Assembly: GCA_035295845.1 (NCBI GenBank)
Contig: DATGIF010000015.1
Coordinates: 1-64,000 of the forward strand
Direction: 5' to 3'
DNA length: 64,000 bases
Source of the DNA: Palsa-892 sp035295845
GTDB taxonomy: Bacteria > Pseudomonadota > Alphaproteobacteria > Rhizobiales > Xanthobacteraceae
Part shown: positions 30,062 through 39,274 of the stretch, piece by piece
Layout: every line of letters begins with the position of its first letter
Numbering within the stretch: position 1 is the stretch's first letter
Translations under genes and position numbers: made by a program
Notes under the pieces: model-generated
The model's input: the letters and a program-made list of their open reading frames with translations, nothing else
The model's database searches: none
Told to the model about the DNA's origin: nothing

Positions 30062-31494
30062 CACCGCATGATCGCGCGGAAGCGCGCGATCGGCGCGGAA
30101 TTACGGATGAGCGTCATCGGGATCGAAAAATGGCCGCGATCCCAGACAAAGCGATTGGCGCTCGGCACCTTCCAGCCATCGATCAGCGACAGCGCGCTCG
30201 AAAACGGCGTCACGTTGTCGCGGCTGCCGAGCACGGTGACGATTTTATCGGGCGCGAGCGGCGGCTCAGAGCGCGGATCGAGAAGTGCGGCGTAAGTCTC
30301 GAACTCCGCGGCTGTCCAGCCTTTGCTCCGCACCTCATCGCTGCCGCCGAAAATCTCTGCGATCTCGCCGTGTTGCGACGCTTCCCCCATGCGCCCGCAA
30401 TGGGTGATGAGGAAGAGGCCGTCGGGCCGAAGGCGCTCGGGCCAATCGCGGGCGCGATCAGCCGCAAGCTGCGCGGTTTGCGCCCCCAAGCTCGTGCCGC
30501 CGAAAGCCAGCGCGCGGCGCGAAGTCCTGCGCGACCAATCGGCGAGCACCGCCCACTCCTGCAGTGCGCCGAGTGTCGCATCCAGCATGCCGGCCGGGAA
30601 CGTCGAGATCAGCCGCTCGCCGCCGAAATAGCCGGCCGGCGTCCGCCGGCCGTGCCAGGGCGCCTCGGGGCGGATGACGCGAAAGCCCGCCTTGCAGAGC
30701 GTGTCAGCCTCATCGATCAACCCGTGCCAATGATCGAACTCGACGCAGATGCCGTGGCCGAAAATGACCGTGGGCGCGTCGGCGCCCTCGCGCGGCTCAT
30801 GCACGCGCGCATAGACCATATCGCCAAGGCGCCGCGACGGGCTTTTGAACCGCAGCCAGTAATCGGCGCCGTTCACGCCGGGGATCGCGCGCGAGACTTC
30901 CACTTCCGGCATCGGATCGGGCGGCGCCACGAACGGCGCGAGGTCGCGGCGCGCGCGGTCATAGATGGCGCTGACCTTGGCGGGCGTCGCGGTCTCCAAT
31001 CGCGCGCGCGGGACATCGCGGTCGAGCAGAAACCAGAAGAAACGCCGGGTGGCGTTATAGGCATGGCGGCTCGTGAGCCGTGCCGCCTCGACGGCGCTGC
31101 GGTAGTTGAGCGCCGTTTCTTCCGGCCCGAAGAAGACGCGCTGCCATTCGGCTTCGAGCGCGAGGGCACGGGCGCGCGCACGATCGTGGCGCGCGAGCAC
31201 GGCTTCTATGCGTTCGATATGGCCGCGCCGGCGCTGGATCGCGGCTGCCTTCCAAAACCGCTCGGGCGAGCCTTCGGCGAGCTCTGCCGCCGCCCACAGG
31301 CGCGAGGCGGGAAAATATAAGCGCCGCAAAATCCAGGCGCTGAGACCATCGAACCACGGCCACGCCAGCGCGTAACCGGCAAGGCTTCGCCGCCAGCGGT
31401 CGGCTCTAGCATCGGGCCGACGATAGCCGTGCGGCCAGTCCGCGCGCGAAATTTCGGGCAATGCCGGGGTGGTGGGAGTGTCGGCCGATGTCAT
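30061..31494 (-). CDS. Alpha/beta hydrolase family protein
   Basis: A 477-residue protein with a long N-terminal helical part (about 200 residues) and a C-terminal hydrolase fold. TVIFGHGICVEFDHWHGL resembles the oxyanion-hole strand, the nucleophile elbow is FGGTSLGAQTAQ, and a late histidine lies in VWDRGHFSIP. The substrate is unknown; an esterase or lipase role is plausible. ATG 31494 follows AGGAAGAAG; the frame stays open further upstream but enters the promoter of the divergent acyltransferase gene. Its stop meets the terminator of the opposite operon. Confidence 0.82.
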   Translation of the reverse strand: MTSADTPTTPALPEISRADWPHGYRRPDARADRWRRSLAGYALAWPWFDGLSAWILRRLYFPASRLWAAAELAEGSPERFWKAAAIQRRRGHIERIEAVLARHDRARARALALEAEWQRVFFGPEETALNYRSAVEAARLTSRHAYNATRRFFWFLLDRDVPRARLETATPAKVSAIYDRARRDLAPFVAPPDPMPEVEVSRAIPGVNGADYWLRFKSPSRRLGDMVYARVHEPREGADAPTVIFGHGICVEFDHWHGLIDEADTLCKAGFRVIRPEAPWHGRRTPAGYFGGERLISTFPAGMLDATLGALQEWAVLADWSRRTSRRALAFGGTSLGAQTAQLAADRARDWPERLRPDGLFLITHCGRMGEASQHGEIAEIFGGSDEVRSKGWTAAEFETYAALLDPRSEPPLAPDKIVTVLGSRDNVTPFSSALSLIDGWKVPSANRFVWDRGHFSIPMTLIRNSAPIARFRAIMR

Positions 31495-31582
31495 CTTCTT
31501 CCTTATGCATGGAATTGGGGCGGGCTTGCCGTTTGGCCGGCCACGGGTGGTAACGTAGCGTCCTATAGACGGGCGGGGCTCG

Positions 31583-33058
31583 ATGTCGTCAACCGTGACG
31601 TTGCCGCTTTGGATCGTCGCCGCCCTTTTGGCGCTGGCGATCATCGCGGTGCTCGACCGGCTCCTGGTGCCGAGCGTGCGCTGGGCGCTCAGGCGCCGCG
31701 CCAATCGCGCGATCGACCGGATGAACACGCGGCTCAGGATGCAAATCCAGCCGTTCAAGCTGACGCGGCGTCAGGTCCTGATCGACCAGCTGGTATACGA
31801 TCCGGAAGTCCTGCATGCCGTCGAGCAATACGCCAAGGACAACAAAGTGCCGCGCGAGGTCGCGGCCGAAAAGGTCAAGCGCTACGCGCGCGAGATCGTG
31901 CCTTCGTTCAGCGCCTACGCCTATTTCGGCATTGGCACGCGGCTCGCCCGGGTTCTCTCGGAAAGTCTTTATCGCGTGCGTGTCGGCTACCGCAATGACG
32001 AGGCGCTTGCGCACATGCCGCCGGGATCCTCGGTAGTCGCTGTCATCAATCATCGCTCGAACATGGATTATGTGCTCGTGACGTATCTTGCCGCTACGGC
32101 ATCGGCCTTGAGCTACGCCGTCGGCGAGTGGGCGCAGATCCTGGGTCTGCGCGAATTGATCCGCTCGATGGGCGCCTATTTTATCCGGCGGAATTCGCGT
32201 GATGCGCTCTATCGCAAGGTGCTCGGGCGTTACGTTCACATGGCGACCGCGGCCGGAGTCGTGCAGGCGGTGTTTCCAGAAGGCGGCTTGAGCCGCGACG
32301 GCCGTTTGCGGCCGCCGAAGCTCGGCTTGCTCAGCTACATGGTGTCGGGCTTCGATCCGCAAGGCCCGCGCGACGTGATGTTCGTGCCGGTGGGCCTCAA
32401 CTACGATCGCGTGCTCGAGGATCGTTTGCTCACGGCCGCCGTCGACCCCGAACCGGGGCAGAGGCCCTTTGGCGTCAACGCGATTACCTTCGCGCGGTAC
32501 TTTCTGGAGCATCTGTGGATGACACTCCGCGGCCACTGGCACCGCTTCGGCTACACCTGCGTGAGTTTCGGCGAGCCGATATCCCTGCGGGCGTATCTCG
32601 CCGAGCGAGGAGGAATCGATTTTCGCACCATGACGCCGGAGGCTCGCCATGCCGAAATCGACCGGCTCGGCCACAAATTGATGGCGGCGGTGGGACGGGT
32701 CGTGCCGGCGCTTCCCGTGTCACTTGTCGCGACCGCAATGGTGCAGGCCGGCGCCGGTGCGCTGACGCTCCTTGAAATCAAGGAGCGGGTTTCGGTTCTC
32801 ATCCATCAACTCGAGGCGTCGGGGGCCTACGTCCACATTCCGCGCGCCGACCGCGACTACGCCATCGATCTTGGGCTTCGCATATTGACGGAACGCGGCA
32901 TCGTGGTGGAAGAGGGCGGCAGCTATCACGCCAATCCCAACGAGTTGATCTTGCTGGAATATTATGCGAACGCGATTGCGCATCTCTTCACCGGCGCGCC
33001 GCCGGCCGAAACCGCCGCCGGGCCGAAAATGGCCGCGCCGCTCAGAGCACAAGGCTAG
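31583..33058 (+). CDS. PlsB-like glycerolipid acyltransferase
   Basis: A 491-residue membrane-associated protein with one N-terminal transmembrane helix (LWIVAALLALAIIAVLDRLLV). The acyltransferase core has the catalytic HX4D motif in NHRSNMDYVL near residue 156, the phosphate-binding GAYFIRRN, and the FPEGGLSRDG motif. These are the hallmarks of glycerol-3-phosphate or lysophosphatidate acyltransferases that start membrane phospholipid synthesis. The arrangement is closer to PlsB than to the short PlsC. The substrate position cannot be settled from sequence. A GT25 gene follows after 14 bases. Confidence 0.85.
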   Translation: MSSTVTLPLWIVAALLALAIIAVLDRLLVPSVRWALRRRANRAIDRMNTRLRMQIQPFKLTRRQVLIDQLVYDPEVLHAVEQYAKDNKVPREVAAEKVKRYAREIVPSFSAYAYFGIGTRLARVLSESLYRVRVGYRNDEALAHMPPGSSVVAVINHRSNMDYVLVTYLAATASALSYAVGEWAQILGLRELIRSMGAYFIRRNSRDALYRKVLGRYVHMATAAGVVQAVFPEGGLSRDGRLRPPKLGLLSYMVSGFDPQGPRDVMFVPVGLNYDRVLEDRLLTAAVDPEPGQRPFGVNAITFARYFLEHLWMTLRGHWHRFGYTCVSFGEPISLRAYLAERGGIDFRTMTPEARHAEIDRLGHKLMAAVGRVVPALPVSLVATAMVQAGAGALTLLEIKERVSVLIHQLEASGAYVHIPRADRDYAIDLGLRILTERGIVVEEGGSYHANPNELILLEYYANAIAHLFTGAPPAETAAGPKMAAPLRAQG

Positions 33059-33072
33059 GTTCCCGGAATCAA

Positions 33073-33798
33073 ATGGAAAATTTCGTCATCAATCTCGCGC
33101 GCGAGCCGCAGAAGTTTGAGAATTTCCTGAAGCTCAACAGCGGCAGCAAAATTGACTTCCGGCGTTACGACGCCTGCGACGGCGCGGCGCTCGGCGAGGC
33201 CGAAGCCGTGAAGATGAAAATCGTGATGCCCGGCACCAAGTTCACCCATGGCTCGATCGGCTGCGCGGTTTCGCATTTTCGCCTGTGGCAGCAATGCATC
33301 GAAAAGCGCGATCCGATCCTCGTGTTCGAGGACGACGCGGCCGTGCGCAACGACTTCAACGAGGCGCTGCCGAAACTCCTCGCCGGACTCGAACGATGGG
33401 ATTACGTCACCTTCGGCTACAACACCGATTCGATCCTCGACATCGAGATCGCGAACGGCATCAACTCGGCGGTCGCCTTCTCGCCGCAATATCCGGATGA
33501 CAAATCGCTGAAGGATTTTGTACGTTCCACGAAGCAGCCGTCGGCCTACCGCCTCAACAATTGCTTCGGCACCTGCGGCTATGCGATTTCGCCCGAGGGC
33601 GCGAAGCGGCTCTCGAAGCTTTGCTTTCCGATGAACAACCGCACGATTACCATTGCGGCGCTGAACCGCAGCTTTCCCGCTTTCAATTTCGATTGCATTC
33701 TCAACGACGTCTATCGGAAGATGGACGCCTACGCCGTATTCCCACCGCTCGTGGTGCCGAAGAACGACCGCAAGGTCTCGACCACGATCAACGCATAA
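33073..33798 (+). CDS. Glycosyltransferase family 25 (LPS biosynthesis type)
   Basis: A 241-residue cytoplasmic protein with the GT25 core: FVINLAREPQKFENF at the start, GSIGCAVSHFRLWQQCIE, then the metal or nucleotide-sugar motif ILVFEDDA, and CFGTCGYAISPEGAKRL further on. GT25 enzymes add galactose or glucose to lipooligosaccharide cores in many Gram-negative bacteria. The acceptor here is unknown. It is probably co-transcribed with the acyltransferase before it and the oxidoreductase after it, both within 15 bases. Confidence 0.85.
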   Translation: MENFVINLAREPQKFENFLKLNSGSKIDFRRYDACDGAALGEAEAVKMKIVMPGTKFTHGSIGCAVSHFRLWQQCIEKRDPILVFEDDAAVRNDFNEALPKLLAGLERWDYVTFGYNTDSILDIEIANGINSAVAFSPQYPDDKSLKDFVRSTKQPSAYRLNNCFGTCGYAISPEGAKRLSKLCFPMNNRTITIAALNRSFPAFNFDCILNDVYRKMDAYAVFPPLVVPKNDRKVSTTINA

Positions 33799-33811
33799 CC
33801 GGGAGCCGAAA

Positions 33812-34834
33812 ATGTCCGCCGTCAAAAGCAAACAGATTTTGCTCGCCTCGCGTCCCGAGGGCGAGCCTACCTCCGCGAACTTCAAGCTCGCGGAAAGCGA
33901 AGTACGCGAGCCGGGCGAAGGCGAAATCCTGTTGAAGACGCGTTGGCTCTCGCTCGATCCCTACATGCGCGGGCGCATGAGTGCCGCGAAATCCTACGCC
34001 AAGCCCGTCGAGGTTGGCGAGGTGATGGTGGGTGGCACGGTGGCGGAGGTCGTCGCCTCCAAGCACAAGGACTACAAGCCCGGTGACATTGTTCTCTCCT
34101 ATGACGGCTGGCGCGAATACGCGCTGTCGAAGGGCGCGGGGCTGCGCAAGCTCGATCCGAAACAGGCGCCGGTGCAGGCGGCGCTCGGCGTCCTCGGCAT
34201 GCCGGGCATGACCGCCTATACGGGGCTTCTCACCATCGGCCAGCCGAAGCCGAAAGAAACCGTCGTGGTCGCCGCCGCCGCGGGGCCGGTCGGCTCGATG
34301 GTCGGCCAGATCGCCAAGATCAAGGGGGCGCGCGCCGTCGGCATCGCGGGCGGCAAGGACAAGTGCGACTACATCAAGAACGAGCTCGGCTTCGACGCCG
34401 CGATCGATCATCGCGCGCCGGATATGGCGGCCAAGCTGAAAGAAGCCTGCCCCAATGGCATCGATGTCTATTTCGAAAACGTCGGCGGCGCGGTGTGGGA
34501 CGCGGTGTTTCCATTGCTCAACGACTTCGCGCGCGTGCCGGTGTGCGGCATCATCGCCCATTACAACGATACGGCCTTGCCGCCGGGGCCGGACCGCACG
34601 CCGATGCTGATGGGCGCGGTGTTGCGCAAGCGGCTCACGCTCCGCGGCTTCATCGTGTGGGACTTCGCGGCGCAGGAGAAGGATTTCCTGCGCGACGTCA
34701 GCCAATGGCTGCGCGAGGGAAAAATCAAATACCGCGAGGATGTGGTCGAGGGCCTGGAGAAAGCGCCGGAAGCCCTGATCGGCATGCTGAAGGGGAAAAA
34801 CTTCGGCAAGCTCCTGGTGCAGGTGGCAAGTTAG
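33812..34834 (+). CDS. NADP-dependent oxidoreductase, CurA/LTB4DH family
   Basis: A 340-residue medium-chain reductase without zinc ligands. The N-terminal motif LSLDPYMRGRMS and the NADPH-binding AAAGPVGSMVGQIAKIKGARAVGIAGG identify the leukotriene B4 12-hydroxydehydrogenase / curcumin reductase group, which reduces alpha,beta-unsaturated carbonyls. The motif DVYFENVGGAVWDAV is also typical. GGGAGCC precedes ATG 33812. It ends five bases before a palindromic repeat shared with convergent modC. Confidence 0.93.
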   Translation: MSAVKSKQILLASRPEGEPTSANFKLAESEVREPGEGEILLKTRWLSLDPYMRGRMSAAKSYAKPVEVGEVMVGGTVAEVVASKHKDYKPGDIVLSYDGWREYALSKGAGLRKLDPKQAPVQAALGVLGMPGMTAYTGLLTIGQPKPKETVVVAAAAGPVGSMVGQIAKIKGARAVGIAGGKDKCDYIKNELGFDAAIDHRAPDMAAKLKEACPNGIDVYFENVGGAVWDAVFPLLNDFARVPVCGIIAHYNDTALPPGPDRTPMLMGAVLRKRLTLRGFIVWDFAAQEKDFLRDVSQWLREGKIKYREDVVEGLEKAPEALIGMLKGKNFGKLLVQVAS

Positions 34835-34838
34835 CCTG

Positions 34839-34888
34839 GAGCATGATCTTTTCCGAAAGCCGTTTCCCACTTTTCGGGATCATGCTCT
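34839..34888. repeat. Palindromic intergenic repeat, copy 3
   Basis: GAGCATGATC and GATCATGCTC form perfect 10-base outer arms, with CCGAAA and TTTTCGG inside. It lies between the convergent oxidoreductase and modC genes and belongs to the family at 8543 and 13463. Confidence 0.85.
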
Positions 34889-35546
34889 AGCGTTTGACCT
34901 CTTCAACCGCCTTCACGCGGCCGCCGTCGAGCATCACCACGGTGCCGGCGAGCCGCTCGATCTCCTCGCGCGCGTGGCTGACGTAGAGGATCGGGATCCT
35001 TGCAGTCGCCACGAGCCGCTCAAGATAAGGAATAATTTCCTGTTTGCGCGCGGCATCGAGCGAGGCGAGCGGCTCATCTAGAAGCAGCGCCGTCGGGTCG
35101 GCGAGCAGCGCGCGGCCGATCGCAACGCGCTGGCGCTCGCCGCCCGAAAGGGCACGGGGTCTGCGCGAAAATAGCGCCTCTAGCCCGAGGAGTTTCGCGA
35201 CCTCGTCGAGCTTTTCGCCCGCCGAGTGTCCGGCGATCCAGCGTCCATAGACGAGATTCTGCCGCACGTTGAGATGCGGAAACAGCCGGCTTTCCTGGAA
35301 GACGACCCGCACGCGCCGCCTGTGCGCTGAAACGCTGATCCGCTTCTTCGAATCGAACAGCACCGCATCGCCGATCGCGATATGACCGCGTTCGGGCGTG
35401 AGCAAGCCGGCGATCGCGTTGACGATACTGGTCTTGCCCGCGCCGGAGGGTCCGAAGAGGGCGGTCACCGCCGCGGTGCTCCTGAAGCGGACATCGAGCG
35501 CGAAATCGCCCAGCGTTTTTTGGACCGCCACGTCGAACACGCTCAA
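34887..35546 (-). CDS. modC: Molybdate ABC transporter ATPase ModC, short form
   Basis: The ATP-hydrolysing subunit of the molybdate importer. Walker A is GPSGAGKT (residues 32-39), the signature is LSGGERQRVAIGRALL, and Walker B is ALLLDEPLASLD, followed by YVSHAREEI. At 219 residues it ends right after the nucleotide-binding domain. Typical ModC proteins have about 350 residues because they also carry a C-terminal molybdate-binding domain. A stand-alone 69-residue molbindin is encoded upstream in the same operon and may supply that function. The start overlaps the modB stop by four bases. Confidence 0.93.
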   Translation of the reverse strand: MSVFDVAVQKTLGDFALDVRFRSTAAVTALFGPSGAGKTSIVNAIAGLLTPERGHIAIGDAVLFDSKKRISVSAHRRRVRVVFQESRLFPHLNVRQNLVYGRWIAGHSAGEKLDEVAKLLGLEALFSRRPRALSGGERQRVAIGRALLADPTALLLDEPLASLDAARKQEIIPYLERLVATARIPILYVSHAREEIERLAGTVVMLDGGRVKAVEEVKR

Positions 35547-36244
35547 CCCCCGATCCGTGCGGTGATCCGGCGCGACAGAAACTCAGAGATGACGAGCGCC
35601 AGCAGCGAAAGCACGACGGCAACGGCGGCGAGCCGCGCCGCATTGGCGTCGCGGCCCGGCACTTGCGTGTAGGTGTAGATCGCGGTCGGCAGCGTGCGCG
35701 TTTCGCCCGGAATGTTGGAGACGAAAGTGATGGTGGCGCCGAATTCGCCGAGCGCCTTGGCGAAGGCGAGCACAAGCCCGGCAAGGATTCCCGGCAGCGC
35801 CAGCGGAAGCGTGACCGTCAGAAAGACCAGAAAGCGATTCGCGCCGAGGGTGCGCGCGGCGTCTTCGAGGCGGCGGTCTGTCGCCTCGAAAGAAAGCCGG
35901 ATTGCGCGCACGAGCAGCGGGAAACCCATGACCGCGGCGGCAAGCGCCGCGCCCGTCCAGCGAAACGAGAAGACGATGCCGAACGTCGATTCAAGAAAAG
36001 CGCCGATCGGCCCCCGGCGGCCGAACAGGATGAGCAGAAGATAGCCGGTGACGACGGGCGGCAGCACCAGCGGCAAATGCACGAAGCCGTCGAAGAGAAT
36101 CTTTCCAGGAAAGCGCCAGCGCGCCAGCGCATAGGCGGCGAACGCGCCCACCGGCAGGCTTGCGAGTGTGCCGATGGTCGCGACCTTGAGGCTAAGACGG
36201 ATCGCCTCCAGTTCGTCCGGCGAGAAGGGAATCACCGCGTCCAC
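35543..36244 (-). CDS. modB: Molybdate ABC transporter permease ModB
   Basis: A 233-residue inner-membrane permease with five to six hydrophobic segments. The ABC-coupling loop is visible as EDAARTLGANRFLVFLTVTLPLALPGILAG, and FAKALGEFGATITFVSNIPGETRTLPTAIY is a ModB hallmark. It pairs with ModC below and the binding protein ModA. GTG 36244 is used as start because no ATG lies nearby in frame; the ribosome-binding site is weak. Confidence 0.95.
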   Translation of the reverse strand: MDAVIPFSPDELEAIRLSLKVATIGTLASLPVGAFAAYALARWRFPGKILFDGFVHLPLVLPPVVTGYLLLILFGRRGPIGAFLESTFGIVFSFRWTGAALAAAVMGFPLLVRAIRLSFEATDRRLEDAARTLGANRFLVFLTVTLPLALPGILAGLVLAFAKALGEFGATITFVSNIPGETRTLPTAIYTYTQVPGRDANAARLAAVAVVLSLLALVISEFLSRRITARIGG

Positions 36245-36256
36245 GTCGAAGAGGAG

Positions 36257-36772
36257 CTATGGGAGGGCGGGAGGAGCGATGAGAAGCGCGATGCTGCCCG
36301 CTTCGATTCCGCTAAATTGGAAAATCACCGGCCCCTTTCGCAATTCGAATTTGAGGACCTTACGGATGCCCAGACAATCCCTCGCTCCGGAATGCGCGGT
36401 CGGCTTTAAGTAACTGCCAGCCTGAATCGCATCGACCCACATGCTGTCGGAAAGACTGACCTGAATAATGCCGGAAGGCGCTTCCGTAATTTTCAACGTC
36501 CCGGCGAAGGAGTCAGGATTCTTGGGCGCGCGCTCAGGCGGCTTCTCGAATCCCCCCTGATCAAGCCGCGCGAGCTTCAATTCGACCGGACCTGCCGGCA
36601 ATCCGCTGAATGATTGTCCGGAGGAAGCGGCGATTTTGTCCGCCCGTTGAAGAAGCTTTTGTTCTGCGTGAATGGGCCACGCAAACTTGTCGCAGCCGCT
36701 TTCTTCCGCAAATGCTGCATGCGGATTGGCGAGCCAAGCAAGCGCGGCCAAAACGAAATATGAGTACCGCAT
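36257..36772 (-). CDS. Unknown exported protein within the mod operon
   Basis: A 171-residue protein with a clear signal peptide (MRYSYFVLAALAWLANPHAAFA, cleavage before EESG). The mature part holds two cysteines, in ESGCDKFAWPIHAEQ and GARDCLGIRKVL, that could form a disulphide in the periplasm. No family is recognised. It lies between the molbindin gene (4 bases) and modB (12 bases) on the same strand, so it is co-expressed with molybdate import. An upstream frame extension is unlikely. Confidence 0.7.
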   Translation of the reverse strand: MRYSYFVLAALAWLANPHAAFAEESGCDKFAWPIHAEQKLLQRADKIAASSGQSFSGLPAGPVELKLARLDQGGFEKPPERAPKNPDSFAGTLKITEAPSGIIQVSLSDSMWVDAIQAGSYLKPTAHSGARDCLGIRKVLKFELRKGPVIFQFSGIEAGSIALLIAPPALP

Positions 36773-36776
36773 CAAA

Positions 36777-36986
36777 TCAACCCACTCCGACCATGACGTC
36801 GGAAGCCTTGATGATGGCAGTCGCCGCACTTCCCGATTTCAGCCCGAGATCATCGACCGCTTCGTTCGTGATCGACGCGGTGACGATCGTGCCGCCGCCT
36901 ATGTCGATTCTGACATGCGCCGTGGTCGTTCCTTTCGTGACTTCGACAACCTTGCCGGGAATTTGATTTCGCGCGCTGATCTTCAT
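36777..36986 (-). CDS. Stand-alone molbindin (Mop/TOBE domain protein)
   Basis: A 69-residue single molybdate-binding domain: MKISARNQIPGKVVEVTKGTTTAHVRIDIGG, then TASITNEAVDDLGLKSGS and AIIKASDVMVGVG. These are the defining strands of Mop proteins, which form hexamers that bind molybdate or tungstate in the cytoplasm. GGAG lies upstream of ATG 36986. In this operon it may replace the C-terminal domain missing from the short ModC, or buffer molybdate. Confidence 0.93.
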   Translation of the reverse strand: MKISARNQIPGKVVEVTKGTTTAHVRIDIGGGTIVTASITNEAVDDLGLKSGSAATAIIKASDVMVGVG

Positions 36987-37011
36987 CTCTTTGCTCCTCT
37001 CAACCCCATGA

Positions 37012-37812
37012 TCAGGACGATGATCGGGTGGCAAGTACCGTGAATCCGTTTTTGTCAAAAATCGCTTTCGCTTCGGGCCCGGCCAGATAATGAAGGAATT
37101 CAACGGCCTTCGCGTTCTTCGAATTCACGAGCGCCGCAGCGGGATAAACAATCGGCGGATGGCTATCATCAGGGAAAGTGCCGACGACCTTGACGTTCGG
37201 CTCGGCGGCGGCATCCGTGCGGTAGACGATACCGAGCGGCGCTTCGCCGCGGCCGACGAGCGCAAGCGCCGCGCGCACGTTTTCGGCTTCCGCGAGCTTG
37301 CTTGAAACCGAATTCCATACGCCAAGCTTCTCCAACGCGGCCCTGCCGTATTTCCCGGCGGGAACGGTGGCGGTGCCCGCCATAGCGAGCCGCCCGTCGC
37401 CGAGCAGGCTCGCGAGCGGAAAGTTCGGCTCGATCTTGACGTCGCCTTTCGCCCAATCCCTCGAGGCGACGAGTACAATGGCATTGCCCAAAAGATTGCC
37501 GCGGGTGCCGGGCTGCACGAGGTTTTTCTTCTCCACGTACTCCATCCAGTCGAGATCGGCCGAGATGAAGAGATCCGCTGGCGCGCCCTCTTCGATTTGT
37601 TTCGCAAGCGCGGAGCTTGCGGCATAACTCGTTTTGACCTCGGTGCCGGATTTCGCTGTCCAGCCGGTGGCGATCTCATCAAGCGCATTCTTCAGGCTGG
37701 CAGCGGCGAAGACGACGACCGGCGCGTTTTGCGCAACGGAGGACGAAGCGGAAACAGAGGCGGCAAACGCGAAGGCAATCGCGAAGGCCGCCGCATGGAA
37801 CGGCAGGCGCAT
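37012..37812 (-). CDS. modA: Molybdate-binding periplasmic protein ModA
   Basis: A 266-residue solute-binding protein. A signal peptide (MRLPFHAAAFAIAFAFAASVSASSSVAQ) is followed by VVVFAAASLKNALDEIATGW, the ModA anion-binding start, then SYAASSALAKQIEEGAPADLFISAD and PLGIVYRTDAA. It captures molybdate for ModB-ModC. First gene of the operon modA-mop-unknown-modB-modC; 170 bases separate it from the coiled-coil gene and should contain the promoter. No obvious ModE-type repressor gene is near. Confidence 0.95.
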   Translation of the reverse strand: MRLPFHAAAFAIAFAFAASVSASSSVAQNAPVVVFAAASLKNALDEIATGWTAKSGTEVKTSYAASSALAKQIEEGAPADLFISADLDWMEYVEKKNLVQPGTRGNLLGNAIVLVASRDWAKGDVKIEPNFPLASLLGDGRLAMAGTATVPAGKYGRAALEKLGVWNSVSSKLAEAENVRAALALVGRGEAPLGIVYRTDAAAEPNVKVVGTFPDDSHPPIVYPAAALVNSKNAKAVEFLHYLAGPEAKAIFDKNGFTVLATRSSS

Positions 37813-37981
37813 GGCATTCTCCCGCGAGGCAACAGCCCCGGCACTGTGGGTTGAGAATGCTGCCACGAGTTCCTTCGAACAGGGGCAGAATTCGCTTGCC
37901 GCCTTCTCCGGCGGATCGCGTTCGGCGCGAGGGCGAAAATCTATGCTGAAACGTGCCCTCGAAACAACCCCGGGCGCGGGT

Positions 37982-39274
37982 TCAGCTCCTGCCGGAGCGC
38001 GATTGCAGCGCGCGAATGCGCTCGGCAAGCGTCAGCGGGCGCTCGCCGCCGTTCGTTTCAGCGGCGCCGCGATCGGCATGGCCGCCGCCGTTCTGGCGCG
38101 CGGGTTGGTCAAGGAGGCGCGGGATCGGCGAAGCCTTGCCTTCGAGATTGGTCGCGAGCCGCACGACCTCGGCGGCAACGTCGTTGATGCGTTCGCGCAA
38201 GAGCGCGCTTTCGACCCGCTCGTTCGCCCAATTCGATTCGGTCTGCTGCTTCAACGTCGCGGCCTCTTGCTGCAGCCGGTCGCGGTCCTCGCGCACTTGC
38301 GCAAGCGCTCCCTCGTTGAGGGATTTCTCGGCCTTCAGCGCCTCAATGGTGGCGTTGTACGAGCGGGCGGCACTTTCGATCTCGCGGTGAAGCGCCATCG
38401 CCTCGGCGCGGCTGACCTCGATCTCGCGGCGGGACTCGATGAGCTCCGCTTCGCGCTGAGCAAGGCGGCCGGTGATTTCGGTTTCACGCTGGGCGGCAAG
38501 CTCCACCTGCTTGCGTGATTCGGCTTCGAGACTGGCGATCGTGCGCGAAAGATTTTCGGCGTGGGCACGGCCTTCGGCGGTGCGATCTTCCATTTCGGCG
38601 ACGCGGCGGGTCAGCGTTTCGATCTTGCCGCGCTCGTCGGCAAGCGTGCGGGCGGTTTGGTCGACGTGGCCGCGCTGCTCGATCAGCCGCTCTTCGGTGT
38701 TTGCGATCTCGTGCTCAAGGGTGGCGATGCGGCTCTTCAGGCCCTCGCACTGGCCTTCCAGCGCCTTGATCTCGGCGGCCCGGCTGTCCGATTCGGCGGT
38801 CTTGTCGGCGAGCGCGCGCGCAAGCTGCGCCATTTCGCCGGCCTTCGCCCTGAGCTCGGCCTCGGCTTCGTGCAATTGCTTCGATTGCGACGCGAATTCT
38901 TCCTCGATGCTTTTCAGCTTTTCGCGGAGCGTCTTGTCCTGCGCCTCGAGCGCGGCGGCGGCCGCCGATTTTTCCTCGGTTTGCACCTTCAGGAGACGAA
39001 TCGTTTCGTTCTTGCGGCCGATCTCGGCGAACTGCTCGGTGGTCTTGAGCTTGAGCTGTTCGACGCTCGTTTCGAGCCGGCGCGTGGACATCGCGAATTC
39101 GGCGCGCAGCTGATCCTTGTCGGCCTGGATCTCGGCCATCGAAACGGGGATTGCGCCTTCGATGCGTTTGGTGGTGAGCCTCACCGCCCGGTGCCAGACG
39201 GCGGACAGCAGAATGAGCGCAACGAGGCTCGCGGCCAAAAAGCCGAGAGCGAAGAACATGATCGACTCGATCAC
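37982..39274 (-). CDS. Membrane-anchored coiled-coil protein, unknown function
   Basis: A 430-residue protein with one N-terminal transmembrane helix (IMFFALGFLAASLVALILLSAVW), then about 340 residues of almost unbroken charged heptad repeats (QLKLKTTEQFAEIGRKNETIRLL through LRERINDVAAEVVRLATNL) and a short tail RPLTLAERIRALQSR. This layout is found widely in Rhizobiales as a conserved hypothetical. GTG 39274 is chosen because GAGG precedes it and the product then begins at IESIMFF; a longer GTG start at 39322 adds a Ser-rich leader. A cell-envelope scaffold role is possible but unproven. Confidence 0.78.
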   Translation of the reverse strand: MIESIMFFALGFLAASLVALILLSAVWHRAVRLTTKRIEGAIPVSMAEIQADKDQLRAEFAMSTRRLETSVEQLKLKTTEQFAEIGRKNETIRLLKVQTEEKSAAAAALEAQDKTLREKLKSIEEEFASQSKQLHEAEAELRAKAGEMAQLARALADKTAESDSRAAEIKALEGQCEGLKSRIATLEHEIANTEERLIEQRGHVDQTARTLADERGKIETLTRRVAEMEDRTAEGRAHAENLSRTIASLEAESRKQVELAAQRETEITGRLAQREAELIESRREIEVSRAEAMALHREIESAARSYNATIEALKAEKSLNEGALAQVREDRDRLQQEAATLKQQTESNWANERVESALLRERINDVAAEVVRLATNLEGKASPIPRLLDQPARQNGGGHADRGAAETNGGERPLTLAERIRALQSRSGRS

